This document shows positions 25,215 to 32,892 of a stretch of DNA of 64,000 nt, piece by piece; position 1 is the stretch's first letter, and each line of letters begins with the position of its first letter. Origin of the DNA: Litoribacillus peritrichatus (lineage in GTDB: Bacteria > Pseudomonadota > Gammaproteobacteria > Pseudomonadales > Litoribrevibacteraceae). The translations under genes were made by a program, and so were the position numbers. A model generated the notes under the pieces. The model saw only the letters and a program-made list of their open reading frames with translations, was not told where the DNA came from and made no database searches. Location: positions 400,996-464,995 of the forward strand of contig NZ_BAABBN010000015.1 of assembly GCF_039537985.1 (NCBI RefSeq), read 5' to 3'.

Positions 25215-26183
25215 TTATTGTTTGCGGTCAACTGCAAGTTCAAGCACGGCTTCCATGCTTTTAGTGTGTTCGTTCTGCGGAAGCATGTTTAGCGCGGCCT
25301 GAGCTTTGTCTGCAAGTTCTAATGCTTTCTGTTTGCAGTAGGCTAACGCGCCGGAGTCATGAACGATTTGCTGAATTTGGGTGATGTCTTCCAGTCCACC
25401 TTTTCGTATGGCTTGGCGGATCAGTTTTGCCTCTGTTTCGGAGCCGGCTTTCATGGCTTGAATGAGTGGCAAAGTTGGTTTGCCTTCCGCCAGGTCGTCG
25501 CCCACGTTTTTGCCCATGGTGGTTGCGTCACCTTCGTAATCCAGGATGTCATCCATGATTTGAAAGCCAAGACCTAAATTAAGGCCATAATCTGCGCTGG
25601 CTTTAATGTGGTTGGTGTTATTGGTGCTGAGCAGGGCGCCACACTCTGTACTGGCTTCAAACAGCTTGGCTGTTTTTCCATAGATAACGTCCATGTATTG
25701 TGCTTCAGAGACGTTCGGGTTCTTCACGTTCATCAGTTGCAGCACTTCGCCTTCTGCAATGACGCAGGTGGCGTTAGATAATACGCGCATGACTGAAAGG
25801 TTCTCAGTTTCTACCAAAATCTGGAATGCCCGGGAATATAAGAAGTCGCCGACCAAAACGCTTGGCTCGTTGCCCCATTTTGCATTGGCTGTTGTTTTTC
25901 CTCTGCGCATGTCGGAAGAGTCGACCACATCGTCGTGAAGCAGAGTTGCGGTATGGAGAAATTCAATTACGGTGGCAAGCTTAATGTGTTTATCGCCTTG
26001 GTAGCCAAGAGCATTGGCTGAAAGTAAAGCGAGTAACGGGCGCATGCGTTTGCCACCGGACTCAATGATGTGGTGGCCAATTTTTACAACAAGTGGAACA
26101 TCGGAATGCAGTTGCCCGAGAATGAACTGATTAACGGCTTCAAAATCGGATTGGACCGATGCATAAATATTGTTTTTTTGCAT
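25215..26183 (-). CDS. ispB: Octaprenyl diphosphate synthase
   Basis: A 322-residue trans-polyprenyl synthase. The two Asp-rich motifs are LLHDDVVDSSDMRRG and QIMDDILDYEG, with GGKRMRPLLALL at the N-terminus. It builds the C40 side chain of ubiquinone from farnesyl and isopentenyl diphosphates. Chain length is inferred from the E. coli-like context, where it is divergent from rplU-rpmA-obgE. Product length cannot be told for certain from sequence. Confidence 0.94.
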   Translation of the reverse strand: MQKNNIYASVQSDFEAVNQFILGQLHSDVPLVVKIGHHIIESGGKRMRPLLALLSANALGYQGDKHIKLATVIEFLHTATLLHDDVVDSSDMRRGKTTANAKWGNEPSVLVGDFLYSRAFQILVETENLSVMRVLSNATCVIAEGEVLQLMNVKNPNVSEAQYMDVIYGKTAKLFEASTECGALLSTNNTNHIKASADYGLNLGLGFQIMDDILDYEGDATTMGKNVGDDLAEGKPTLPLIQAMKAGSETEAKLIRQAIRKGGLEDITQIQQIVHDSGALAYCKQKALELADKAQAALNMLPQNEHTKSMEAVLELAVDRKQ

Positions 26184-26331
26184 TATTAAGCTGGCTCTTG
26201 AACAGCGATTGTTTTGGTTCGTTATAAAATAAAGGAAGGCAGTATAGCGGTTTTTAAAATTATTGTATCTAAGTGATCTTTATTTGTGCTTCTTTGTTAG
26301 TCGATTTCATTGATTTAATGCAATAACTGGC

Positions 26332-26360
26332 TTGTATTTGTAGGGCGTTGCTCATAGAAT
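26332..26360 (+). promoter_or_regulatory. rplU promoter
   Basis: TTGTAT (26332-26337), 17 bases, then TAGAAT (26355-26360). Transcription would start near 26367, leaving a ~120-base leader before rplU. Confidence 0.6.
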
Positions 26361-26366
26361 AAGCGC

Positions 26367-26470
26367 CCCTGCGAACTCGTCCGCAGGATATGTGCTCCCT
26401 GTAATAGGGGTTTCAGAGTGAACTCCTTAGAAACAGGTATGTAAGAAGCCATCTTAATTTGGCGAGATTA
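26367..26470 (+). promoter_or_regulatory. Structured 5' leader of rplU-rpmA
   Basis: Three hairpin candidates: CCTGCG / CGCAGG (near 26368-26388), CCCT / AGGG (near 26398-26410) and GTTTC / GAAAC (near 26410-26434). Ribosomal protein leaders often bind their own protein. Such a role here is inference. Confidence 0.35.
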
Positions 26471-26488
26471 TTTTTGGAGTGTAATGCA

Positions 26489-26800
26489 ATGCATGCAGTT
26501 TTTGTTAGCGGTGGTAAGCAGCACCGTGTTCAAGCGGGTGACCGCATCAAGTTAGAAAAACTTGAAGTTGAAACTGGCGCAACTATCGATTTTGATCGCG
26601 TTCTTCTGGTTTCTGATGGCGAAACAATCAAAATTGGTGAGCCAGAGCTGAAAGGCGCTAAAGTATCTGCTGAAGTTCTTGAGCATGGTCGTCACAAGAA
26701 AGTGAATATCATTAAGTTCAAGCGTCGTAAGCATCATATGAAGCGTATGGGTCACCGTCAGTGGTATACTGAGGTGAAAATCACTGGAATTAACGCGTAA
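26489..26800 (+). CDS. rplU: 50S ribosomal protein L21
   Basis: 103 residues, the normal length. It begins MHAVFVSGGKQHRVQ and has the C-terminal GHRQWYTEVKITGI typical of bL21. Start: ATG at 26489 with GGAG nine bases upstream; the frame is open to 26459 but those codons are not conserved. It is followed by rpmA, 45 bases later. Confidence 0.97.
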   Translation: MHAVFVSGGKQHRVQAGDRIKLEKLEVETGATIDFDRVLLVSDGETIKIGEPELKGAKVSAEVLEHGRHKKVNIIKFKRRKHHMKRMGHRQWYTEVKITGINA

Positions 26801-26845
26801 TCGATTCGTCCGATTTCAGGTTAACTATTTTTAAGGAGTGACATC

Positions 26846-27106
26846 ATGGCTCATAAAAAAGCTGGTGGTAGTACTAATAACGGTCGCGATTCGGAATCGA
26901 AACGGTTAGGCGTTAAGCGATTCGGCGGCCAAAATGTAGTGGCAGGCAATATCATCGTTCGTCAACGTGGTACTAAGTTCCACGCAGGCACAAACGTAGG
27001 TTGTGGTAAAGACCACACTCTATTTGCTACTGCAGATGGTGAAGTGAAATTTGAAGTTCGTGGACCAAAGAACCGTAAATACGTTTCTATCGTTGCGTCT
27101 GCATAA
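26846..27106 (+). CDS. rpmA: 50S ribosomal protein L27
   Basis: 86 residues starting MAHKKAGGSTNNGRDSESKR, the hallmark of bL27, whose N-terminus reaches the peptidyl transferase centre. AAGGAG precedes the start. It is paired with rplU, and a strong terminator follows before obgE. Confidence 0.98.
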   Translation: MAHKKAGGSTNNGRDSESKRLGVKRFGGQNVVAGNIIVRQRGTKFHAGTNVGCGKDHTLFATADGEVKFEVRGPKNRKYVSIVASA

Positions 27107-27143
27107 CTTCTGCTGACTCTGCCTTAGGGCGGTTGTTGGTCCG

Positions 27144-27169
27144 AAAAGCCCCGCTTGCGGGGCTTTTTT
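27144..27169 (+). terminator. Terminator after rpmA
   Basis: AAAAGCCCCGC and GCGGGGCTTTTTT form a strong stem with loop TT. Confidence 0.92.
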
Positions 27170-27222
27170 GTTATATATTATTTGTAATTGGTTGTTTTTA
27201 AGGTTTGCCCAGGGGGTGCTTG

Positions 27223-28440
27223 GTGAAATTTGTTGATGAAGCTCAAGTCTATGTTGAGGCTGGCAATGGTGGTAATGGTTGCTTAAGTTTTCGCCGAGAG
27301 AAGTATGCTCCGAAGGGCGGACCAGATGGCGGCGATGGTGGTGATGGTGGTTCTGTTATTGTTGAGGCAGACTACAATCTGAATACCTTGATTGACTACC
27401 GTTATCAGCCAAAATATAAAGCTGAAAACGGCCAAGGCGGTATGGGTCGTGATTGTCGTGGCATTGGTGGTGAGGATATTGTCCTTAAAGTGCCGGTTGG
27501 CACGACCGTGATAGACTTGGATACCGATGAAACTTTGGGAGATTTGGCTGAGCCTGGCCAGCAGTTGGTGGTTGCTAAGGGCGGTTTTCATGGTTTGGGA
27601 AATACGCGATTTAAATCAAGCGTGAATCGTGCGCCGCGTCAGACCACGAAAGGGAAGCCGGGTGAGTCCCGAAACCTGAAGTTTGAATTAAAAGTGTTGG
27701 CGGATGTGGGGCTGCTGGGATTGCCGAATGCGGGTAAGTCGACTTTTATTCGTGCTGTCTCCAAAGCAAAGCCAAAAGTGGCGGATTATCCCTTTACGAC
27801 GTTGGTGCCTAATTTGGGTGTGGTCAGCCCTGAACCTTATAAAAGCTTTGTAATCGCTGATATTCCTGGTTTGATTGAGGGTGCTGCAGAAGGTGCGGGT
27901 TTGGGTATTCGCTTTTTGAAGCATTTGGTTCGTACTCGTTTGATGTTGCATATTGTTGATGTCTCACCGTTTGATGAATCAGACCCGGCAGAATCTGCTG
28001 CGGCCATCATTCGGGAGTTGGAAAAATTTAGCCCAACGCTGGCTTCACGGGATCGTTGGTTGGTGCTGAATAAACTTGACTTGGTGCCTGAAGACGAACG
28101 CGATGCCTTGTGTGACTCTATTCTTGAGAAGTTGGAGTGGGAAGGCCCGGTTTATAAGGTGACAGCAATTAATGGCGAGGGTACGAAGTTACTCTGTTAC
28201 GACATCATGGAGTTTGTGGACGAGTTGAAGGCTCAGATTGATTCTGATCCTGAATTCGCAGAAGCTGAGCGAGCGATGCAGGACGCGATGGCTGAAGAGG
28301 GTCGAGAGCGAATTGAAGCGTTAAGGTCGGCGAAGCGTGCTGAAAGTCGAGCGGCGAGAGCGGCGGCACAAGAAGCGGGCATTGATGATGAAGACTGGGA
28401 CGATGATGATTACGACGTGGAGTCGATTTACGTCCCATAG
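27223..28440 (+). CDS. obgE: GTPase ObgE/CgtA
   Basis: A ~405-residue Obg GTPase. The Gly-rich OBG domain (GNGGNGCLSFRREKY, GGDGGDGGSV) covers residues 1-158. The G domain has GLPNAGKST, ADIPGLIEGA and NKLD. The tail is acidic (DEDWDDDDYDVES). It acts in 50S assembly and the stringent response. Start: GTG at 27223 with AGGGGG six bases upstream gives VKFVDEA, as usual; the frame is open to 27205. proB follows after 49 bases. Confidence 0.96.
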   Translation: MKFVDEAQVYVEAGNGGNGCLSFRREKYAPKGGPDGGDGGDGGSVIVEADYNLNTLIDYRYQPKYKAENGQGGMGRDCRGIGGEDIVLKVPVGTTVIDLDTDETLGDLAEPGQQLVVAKGGFHGLGNTRFKSSVNRAPRQTTKGKPGESRNLKFELKVLADVGLLGLPNAGKSTFIRAVSKAKPKVADYPFTTLVPNLGVVSPEPYKSFVIADIPGLIEGAAEGAGLGIRFLKHLVRTRLMLHIVDVSPFDESDPAESAAAIIRELEKFSPTLASRDRWLVLNKLDLVPEDERDALCDSILEKLEWEGPVYKVTAINGEGTKLLCYDIMEFVDELKAQIDSDPEFAEAERAMQDAMAEEGRERIEALRSAKRAESRAARAAAQEAGIDDEDWDDDDYDVESIYVP

Positions 28441-28489
28441 GAACTGGAAGCATTGCATTGTGATGCGCTGTGGGTGGATGTAGGGCTAA

Positions 28490-29626
28490 ATGACTGCGAA
28501 ATTTGAGAGTCGTGAATCTTTGGGTCGTTCAGACCGATGGGTTGTGAAAATTGGAAGTGCGCTGTTAACGAATGATGGTCAGGGGCTGGACACCAAGGCG
28601 ATAGCCGGTTGGGTGGATCAGATTTCTGCTTTGGTTCGATCTGGCATTGAGGTTGTTTTGGTCTCGTCTGGTTCAGTCGCGGAGGGAATGAAGCGGCTGG
28701 GTATGACGGATCGGCCAAAAAGTATGCATGAGTTGCAGGCTGCGGCCGCCGTCGGTCAGATGGGGTTGGTGCAGGTTTATGAGGCAAATTTTCAGCGCCA
28801 TAAGTTGCATACAGCTCAAATTCTTCTGACGCATGATGATCTGTCTGATCGTCAGCGTTATCTAAATGCCAGAAGCACCTTGCGAGAGTTGATTCGCTTG
28901 GGGGTGGTGGCTGTCGTTAATGAAAATGACACTGTCGTTACTGATGAGATTAAGTTTGGTGATAACGATACCTTAGGGGCGTTGGTTGCCAACTTGGTGG
29001 AAGCGGATCTATTGGTGATTCTGACGGATCAGCAAGGGTTGTTTACTGCAGATCCGAGAAAAAATGCCGATGCTAAAATGATTTCTGAAACTTTGGCGAG
29101 TGATGGCTCTTTGGATGAAATGGCATCCGGCGGTGCAGGCGTTTTAGGGCGCGGTGGCATGGCAACGAAAGTAAATGCTGCCAGGTTGGCTGCGCGCGCA
29201 GGTGCGCACACCATTGTGGCTTCTGGTCGTTTGGATGATGTTTTGCTGAAAATATCTTCTGGAGAAGCTGTTGGGACTTGGTTCAAGCCTGATGCCAGGC
29301 CGCTGGATGCAAGAAAGCAGTGGTTGGCTGGGCATTTGCGGGCAAAAGGTGAGTTGGTTTTGGATTCTGGTGCGGTGAAGGCGTTGACTCAGTTAAATCG
29401 CAGTTTGTTGTCGGTGGGTGTTCGTCGGGTTTCGGGTGCATTTAATCGTGGTGAAATGGTTGTGTGTCGTGATGAGGCTGGGCGAGTGGTTGCGCACGGT
29501 TTGGTGAATTACAGTGTGGATGAAGCGTTAAAGATTGTTGGTCGCCCGTCGGAGTGTTTTGAGTCAGTGTTGGGGTATCTGGGTGAAGAAGAGCTGATAC
29601 ATCGGGATAACTTGGTCTTGATGTAG
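28490..29626 (+). CDS. proB: Glutamate 5-kinase
   Basis: 378 residues. The amino acid kinase domain starts WVVKIGSALLTNDG and has SSGSVAEGMKRLG, NENDTVVTDEIKFGDND and LLVILTDQQGLFTADPR. A PUA domain occupies the last ~90 residues (GELVLDSGAVKAL onward). It phosphorylates glutamate in the first step of proline synthesis. It is probably co-transcribed with obgE, as in related genomes. It ends at a terminator shared with rpsT. Confidence 0.96.
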   Translation: MTAKFESRESLGRSDRWVVKIGSALLTNDGQGLDTKAIAGWVDQISALVRSGIEVVLVSSGSVAEGMKRLGMTDRPKSMHELQAAAAVGQMGLVQVYEANFQRHKLHTAQILLTHDDLSDRQRYLNARSTLRELIRLGVVAVVNENDTVVTDEIKFGDNDTLGALVANLVEADLLVILTDQQGLFTADPRKNADAKMISETLASDGSLDEMASGGAGVLGRGGMATKVNAARLAARAGAHTIVASGRLDDVLLKISSGEAVGTWFKPDARPLDARKQWLAGHLRAKGELVLDSGAVKALTQLNRSLLSVGVRRVSGAFNRGEMVVCRDEAGRVVAHGLVNYSVDEALKIVGRPSECFESVLGYLGEEELIHRDNLVLM

Positions 29627-29673
29627 TTTTTAGGGGGCTAGTGGTTTGCCTGGTGTTTAAATAAATCAGGCAC

Positions 29674-29700
29674 AAAAAAACCGGCTTGTGGCCGGTTTTT
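29674..29700. terminator. Bidirectional terminator between proB and rpsT
   Basis: AAAAACCGGC and GCCGGTTTTT with loop TTGTG. T runs exist on both strands, serving convergent proB and rpsT. Confidence 0.9.
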
Positions 29701-29721
29701 ATTTAGCAGCTTAATGGCGGA

Positions 29722-29988
29722 TTAGCTATTAAGTGCCTTAACTTGTGCATTAAGACGGCTCTGAAGGCGAGCTGCCTTATTTTTAGCATAAATGCCTTTA
29801 GTTACCATTTTAGAGATAACTGGTTGTGCTTCTTTGTAAGCAGCAGAAGCAGCAGCGTGATCACCGGCTTCAATCTGTGCTCTTACTTTTTTGATGTATG
29901 TGCGCACCATTGAACGAAGGCTTGCGTTGCGCTGACGGCTTTTTTCTGCCTGACGTGCACGTTTTTTAGCTTGTGGAGAGTTAGCCAC
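29722..29988 (-). CDS. rpsT: 30S ribosomal protein S20
   Basis: 88 residues: ANSPQAKKRARQAEK at the start, Lys/Arg-rich helices, and the end typical of bS20. Start: GTG at 29988 with GGAG eight bases upstream; the open frame to 30063 is not conserved. It binds 16S rRNA early in 30S assembly. S20 is known to start with a rare codon in E. coli (TTG), so a GTG here fits. Confidence 0.96.
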   Translation of the reverse strand: MANSPQAKKRARQAEKSRQRNASLRSMVRTYIKKVRAQIEAGDHAAASAAYKEAQPVISKMVTKGIYAKNKAARLQSRLNAQVKALNS

Positions 29989-30205
29989 GTGTCTGACTCC
30001 TGAGAATTTTTGACTGAAAGATTTTTGACGCGCCACTATGCCCTTATTAACAGGGGGTGTCAATAATAATTTTGTTTTGGCTGGATGTACGGGTCGATCT
30101 CTGTATACTTTGCCCTCGTTTTGGTTCTGTCGTCGGGTGAGTAATCAGGCGGTGCGGGATGGTGTGGCTTGTTGTGTGTGGTGTTGTTAAGTAGAGGGAA
30201 TGTGG

Positions 30206-31774
30206 GTGTCGAAGGACTCGGTGAATACCAAAGTAAAAAAAGCCGGATTACTGCAGTCGAGTGCGGTGGTGGCTGTCATGACCATGCTGTCTCGCGTTCT
30301 TGGGTTGGTTCGGGATGTTGTGGTGGCTGTGCTGTTTGGTGCAGGGGCAGGCGCGGATGCTTTTTTTGTTGCGTTTAAAATCCCTAATTTCTTCCGGCGT
30401 TTGTTTGCTGAAGGCGCTTTTGCTCAGTCTTTTGTGCCGGTGCTGACTGAGTATCAACAAAAAAAAGCCCATGAGCAGGTAAAAGATTTAGTTAACCACG
30501 TGGCAGGCACCTTAGGCTGCGTGTTGTTTATTACGACAGTGATCGCTGTGGTTGGCGCACCTGTGTTGGCGATGGTGTTTGCTCCGGGTTTTTCATCGGA
30601 TCAAGCCAAGTACGCTTTAACGGTTGATATGTTACGGCTGACCTTTCCTTATTTGATGCTGATTTCACTGACGGCGTTTGCCGGGGGCATATTAAACAGT
30701 TATGGTCGATTTGCTGTGCCGGCGTTTACGCCTGTGCTGCTTAATCTTTCTTTGATTGGTTCTGCTTTGTTGATTGCTCCGTATTTGGATGTGCCTGTCA
30801 TGGCGCTGGCTTATGGGGTTTTGATTGCCGGTGTTGTTCAGTTGTTGTTTCAATTGCCTTTCTTAGGTGGGCTTGGGTTATTTCCTAAGCCTCAATATCG
30901 TAAAGATCATGAAGGGGTGAAGAAGATTGTCTCTTTGATGATTCCTGCATTATTTGGCGTGTCGGTCAGTCAGATTAATTTGTTGTTGGATACGGTGCTG
31001 GCGTCGTTTCTTCAAACCGGGAGTGTTGCATGGCTGTATTATTCGGACCGTTTGACTGAACTGCCCTTGGGGGTGTTTGGTATTGCGATCGCGACGGTTA
31101 TTTTGCCTTCGCTGTCGAAAAAGCACTCTAATGACGATTCCGGAGCATTCTCGCAGACGCTGGATTGGGCGGTGAGAATGGTTATGTTGATTGGCGTGCC
31201 GGCGATGCTGGCATTGATCGTATTGGCAGAGCCTCTGGTATCAACGTTATTTTTCCATGGCGCTTTGACGGCGGATGATATCCCTATGATTACTGCAAGC
31301 TTACGTGCTTACTCGTTGGGTTTGTTGGCGTTTATGTTGATTAAGGTATTAGCACCGGGATTTTTCTCTAGGCAAGATACGAAAACGCCAGTCAAAATTG
31401 CGATCAGAGCCATGATTGCCAACATGGTGTTGAACTTGTTATTGGTTTGGCATCTGGATCATGTTGGGCTGGCTTTGGCGACGTCCATTTCTTCATGGTT
31501 GAATGCGCTGTGGTTGTACTTAGCGCTAAGAAAAGACGGTGTGTTTGCATGGCAGCCTGGGTTTGTGAGTTATTTATTTAAGCTGTTGGTGTCTTGTGGC
31601 GCTATGTTGGCGGTCTTGGTGATGTTGATGCCTGGCTCTCAGATTTGGTATGACGGCAGCGTGCTGGAACGAGTTTTTTGGCTGACTGCTATGGTGGTGT
31701 CCGGTGGTCTGAGTTATTTTGTTGTGTTGCTGATTTGTGGCTTTAGGCCTAGACACTTTAAAGGCATGGCTTAA
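30206..31774 (+). CDS. murJ: Lipid II flippase MurJ
   Basis: A ~522-residue membrane protein with about 14 helices of the MOP superfamily. Typical sequences: TMLSRVLGLVRDVVVA, FKIPNFFRRLFAEGAFAQSF and RLTELPLGVFGIAIAT. It flips lipid II across the inner membrane for peptidoglycan. An ATG lies at 30200, but GAGGG is only a base away from it; GTG at 30206 is seven bases from GAGGG and is preferred. It lies upstream of ribF, as in related genomes. Confidence 0.95.
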   Translation: MSKDSVNTKVKKAGLLQSSAVVAVMTMLSRVLGLVRDVVVAVLFGAGAGADAFFVAFKIPNFFRRLFAEGAFAQSFVPVLTEYQQKKAHEQVKDLVNHVAGTLGCVLFITTVIAVVGAPVLAMVFAPGFSSDQAKYALTVDMLRLTFPYLMLISLTAFAGGILNSYGRFAVPAFTPVLLNLSLIGSALLIAPYLDVPVMALAYGVLIAGVVQLLFQLPFLGGLGLFPKPQYRKDHEGVKKIVSLMIPALFGVSVSQINLLLDTVLASFLQTGSVAWLYYSDRLTELPLGVFGIAIATVILPSLSKKHSNDDSGAFSQTLDWAVRMVMLIGVPAMLALIVLAEPLVSTLFFHGALTADDIPMITASLRAYSLGLLAFMLIKVLAPGFFSRQDTKTPVKIAIRAMIANMVLNLLLVWHLDHVGLALATSISSWLNALWLYLALRKDGVFAWQPGFVSYLFKLLVSCGAMLAVLVMLMPGSQIWYDGSVLERVFWLTAMVVSGGLSYFVVLLICGFRPRHFKGMA

Positions 31775-31810
31775 ACGGTGTTTGCTCTGTAAAGATGCGG
31801 TGCGCTGTAA

Positions 31811-31816
31811 TATAAT
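31811..31816 (+). promoter_or_regulatory. Candidate -10 box before ribF
   Basis: TATAAT, 42 bases before the ribF start. The -35 at 17 bases (TGTAAA) is weak, so this is only a candidate. Confidence 0.3.
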
Positions 31817-31852
31817 GCCGCCTTTTGTTTTTACTGGTTTGGAAGGAATTGA

Positions 31853-32809
31853 ATGCGCATAATTCGTGGGTTACATAATATTCGTCCTGAGCATCGAGGG
31901 TGTGTTGCGACGATAGGTAACTTTGATGGTGTGCATACTGGCCATAAGTCTTTAATATCCCGCTTAAAAGTAGAGGCGGCAAAGTTAGACTTGCCTGTTA
32001 CTGTGGTGATTTTTGAACCCCAACCCAGAGAGTATTTTGATCCTGTGTCTGCTCCGGGTCGTATCACCCGATTTGCTGATAAAGTTTCTCAACTGGCAAA
32101 GGCGGGTGTTGAACAAGTGGTTTGTTTGAGTTTTAACGATCGCTTAAGGGCTTTGACCGCAGATGAGTTTGTTCAAACTTTATTGTTGGATGGTCTGGGT
32201 GTTAAGTTCCTGGTGGTTGGGGATGACTTCCGTTTCGGTTGTGATCGTTCCGGGGATTTTGAATTTTTGAAGCAGGTATCCGGGGATCATGATTTTGAAC
32301 TGGTGAGCATGGATACCTTCAGTCATCAGCAGGAACGAGTCAGCAGTACTTTGGTTCGGGAAGTGCTGAATAATGCCGATTTTGATTTGGCAGAAAGACT
32401 GCTTGGCTGGCGTTATGCTATTTCTGGCAAAGTTGTGCATGGTCAGAAGTTAGGGCGTCAATTGGGCGTTCCAACGGCGAATATCCAGCTCTCAAATTTA
32501 AAGTCCCCGTTTAATGGGGTCTTTGCGGTAAAAGTTTCGTCTTGTGATGATCAGCAGATTTCCCGGTTCGAGGCGGTTGCCAATTTAGGTGTTAAACCCA
32601 CCGTGAATGGTATTGCACCGTCACTTGAAGTGCATATTATTGATGGACGTTTTCAGCCGGAAGTAGACGGTTTGTACGGTACGAAATTAAACATAGAGTT
32701 CTGTCATAAGCTCCGGAATGAGCAGAAATTTGATGGAATTGAGGCGCTAAAAGCCCAAATTGAACAAGATATTGCAGACGCAGCAACCTGGTTTGCGTCC
32801 CAAGGTTAA
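31853..32809 (+). CDS. ribF: Riboflavin kinase / FAD synthetase
   Basis: 318 residues, bifunctional. The N-terminal FAD synthetase domain has ATIGNFDGVHTGHKSL (nucleotidyl transferase motif) and SSTLVREVL. The C-terminal flavokinase domain has GRQLGVPTANI and FEAVANLGVKPT. It makes FMN and FAD from riboflavin. GGAAGGA lies upstream of ATG. It starts the ribF-ileS-lspA-fkpB-ispH cluster. Confidence 0.96.
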   Translation: MRIIRGLHNIRPEHRGCVATIGNFDGVHTGHKSLISRLKVEAAKLDLPVTVVIFEPQPREYFDPVSAPGRITRFADKVSQLAKAGVEQVVCLSFNDRLRALTADEFVQTLLLDGLGVKFLVVGDDFRFGCDRSGDFEFLKQVSGDHDFELVSMDTFSHQQERVSSTLVREVLNNADFDLAERLLGWRYAISGKVVHGQKLGRQLGVPTANIQLSNLKSPFNGVFAVKVSSCDDQQISRFEAVANLGVKPTVNGIAPSLEVHIIDGRFQPEVDGLYGTKLNIEFCHKLRNEQKFDGIEALKAQIEQDIADAATWFASQG

Positions 32810-32892
32810 AATTTAAGTGCCTGGAACTAATACGGTTGTGGGTAATATAAAAAATTATGAGATGAACCTTTAAGGTTATTGGAATAGACGGC

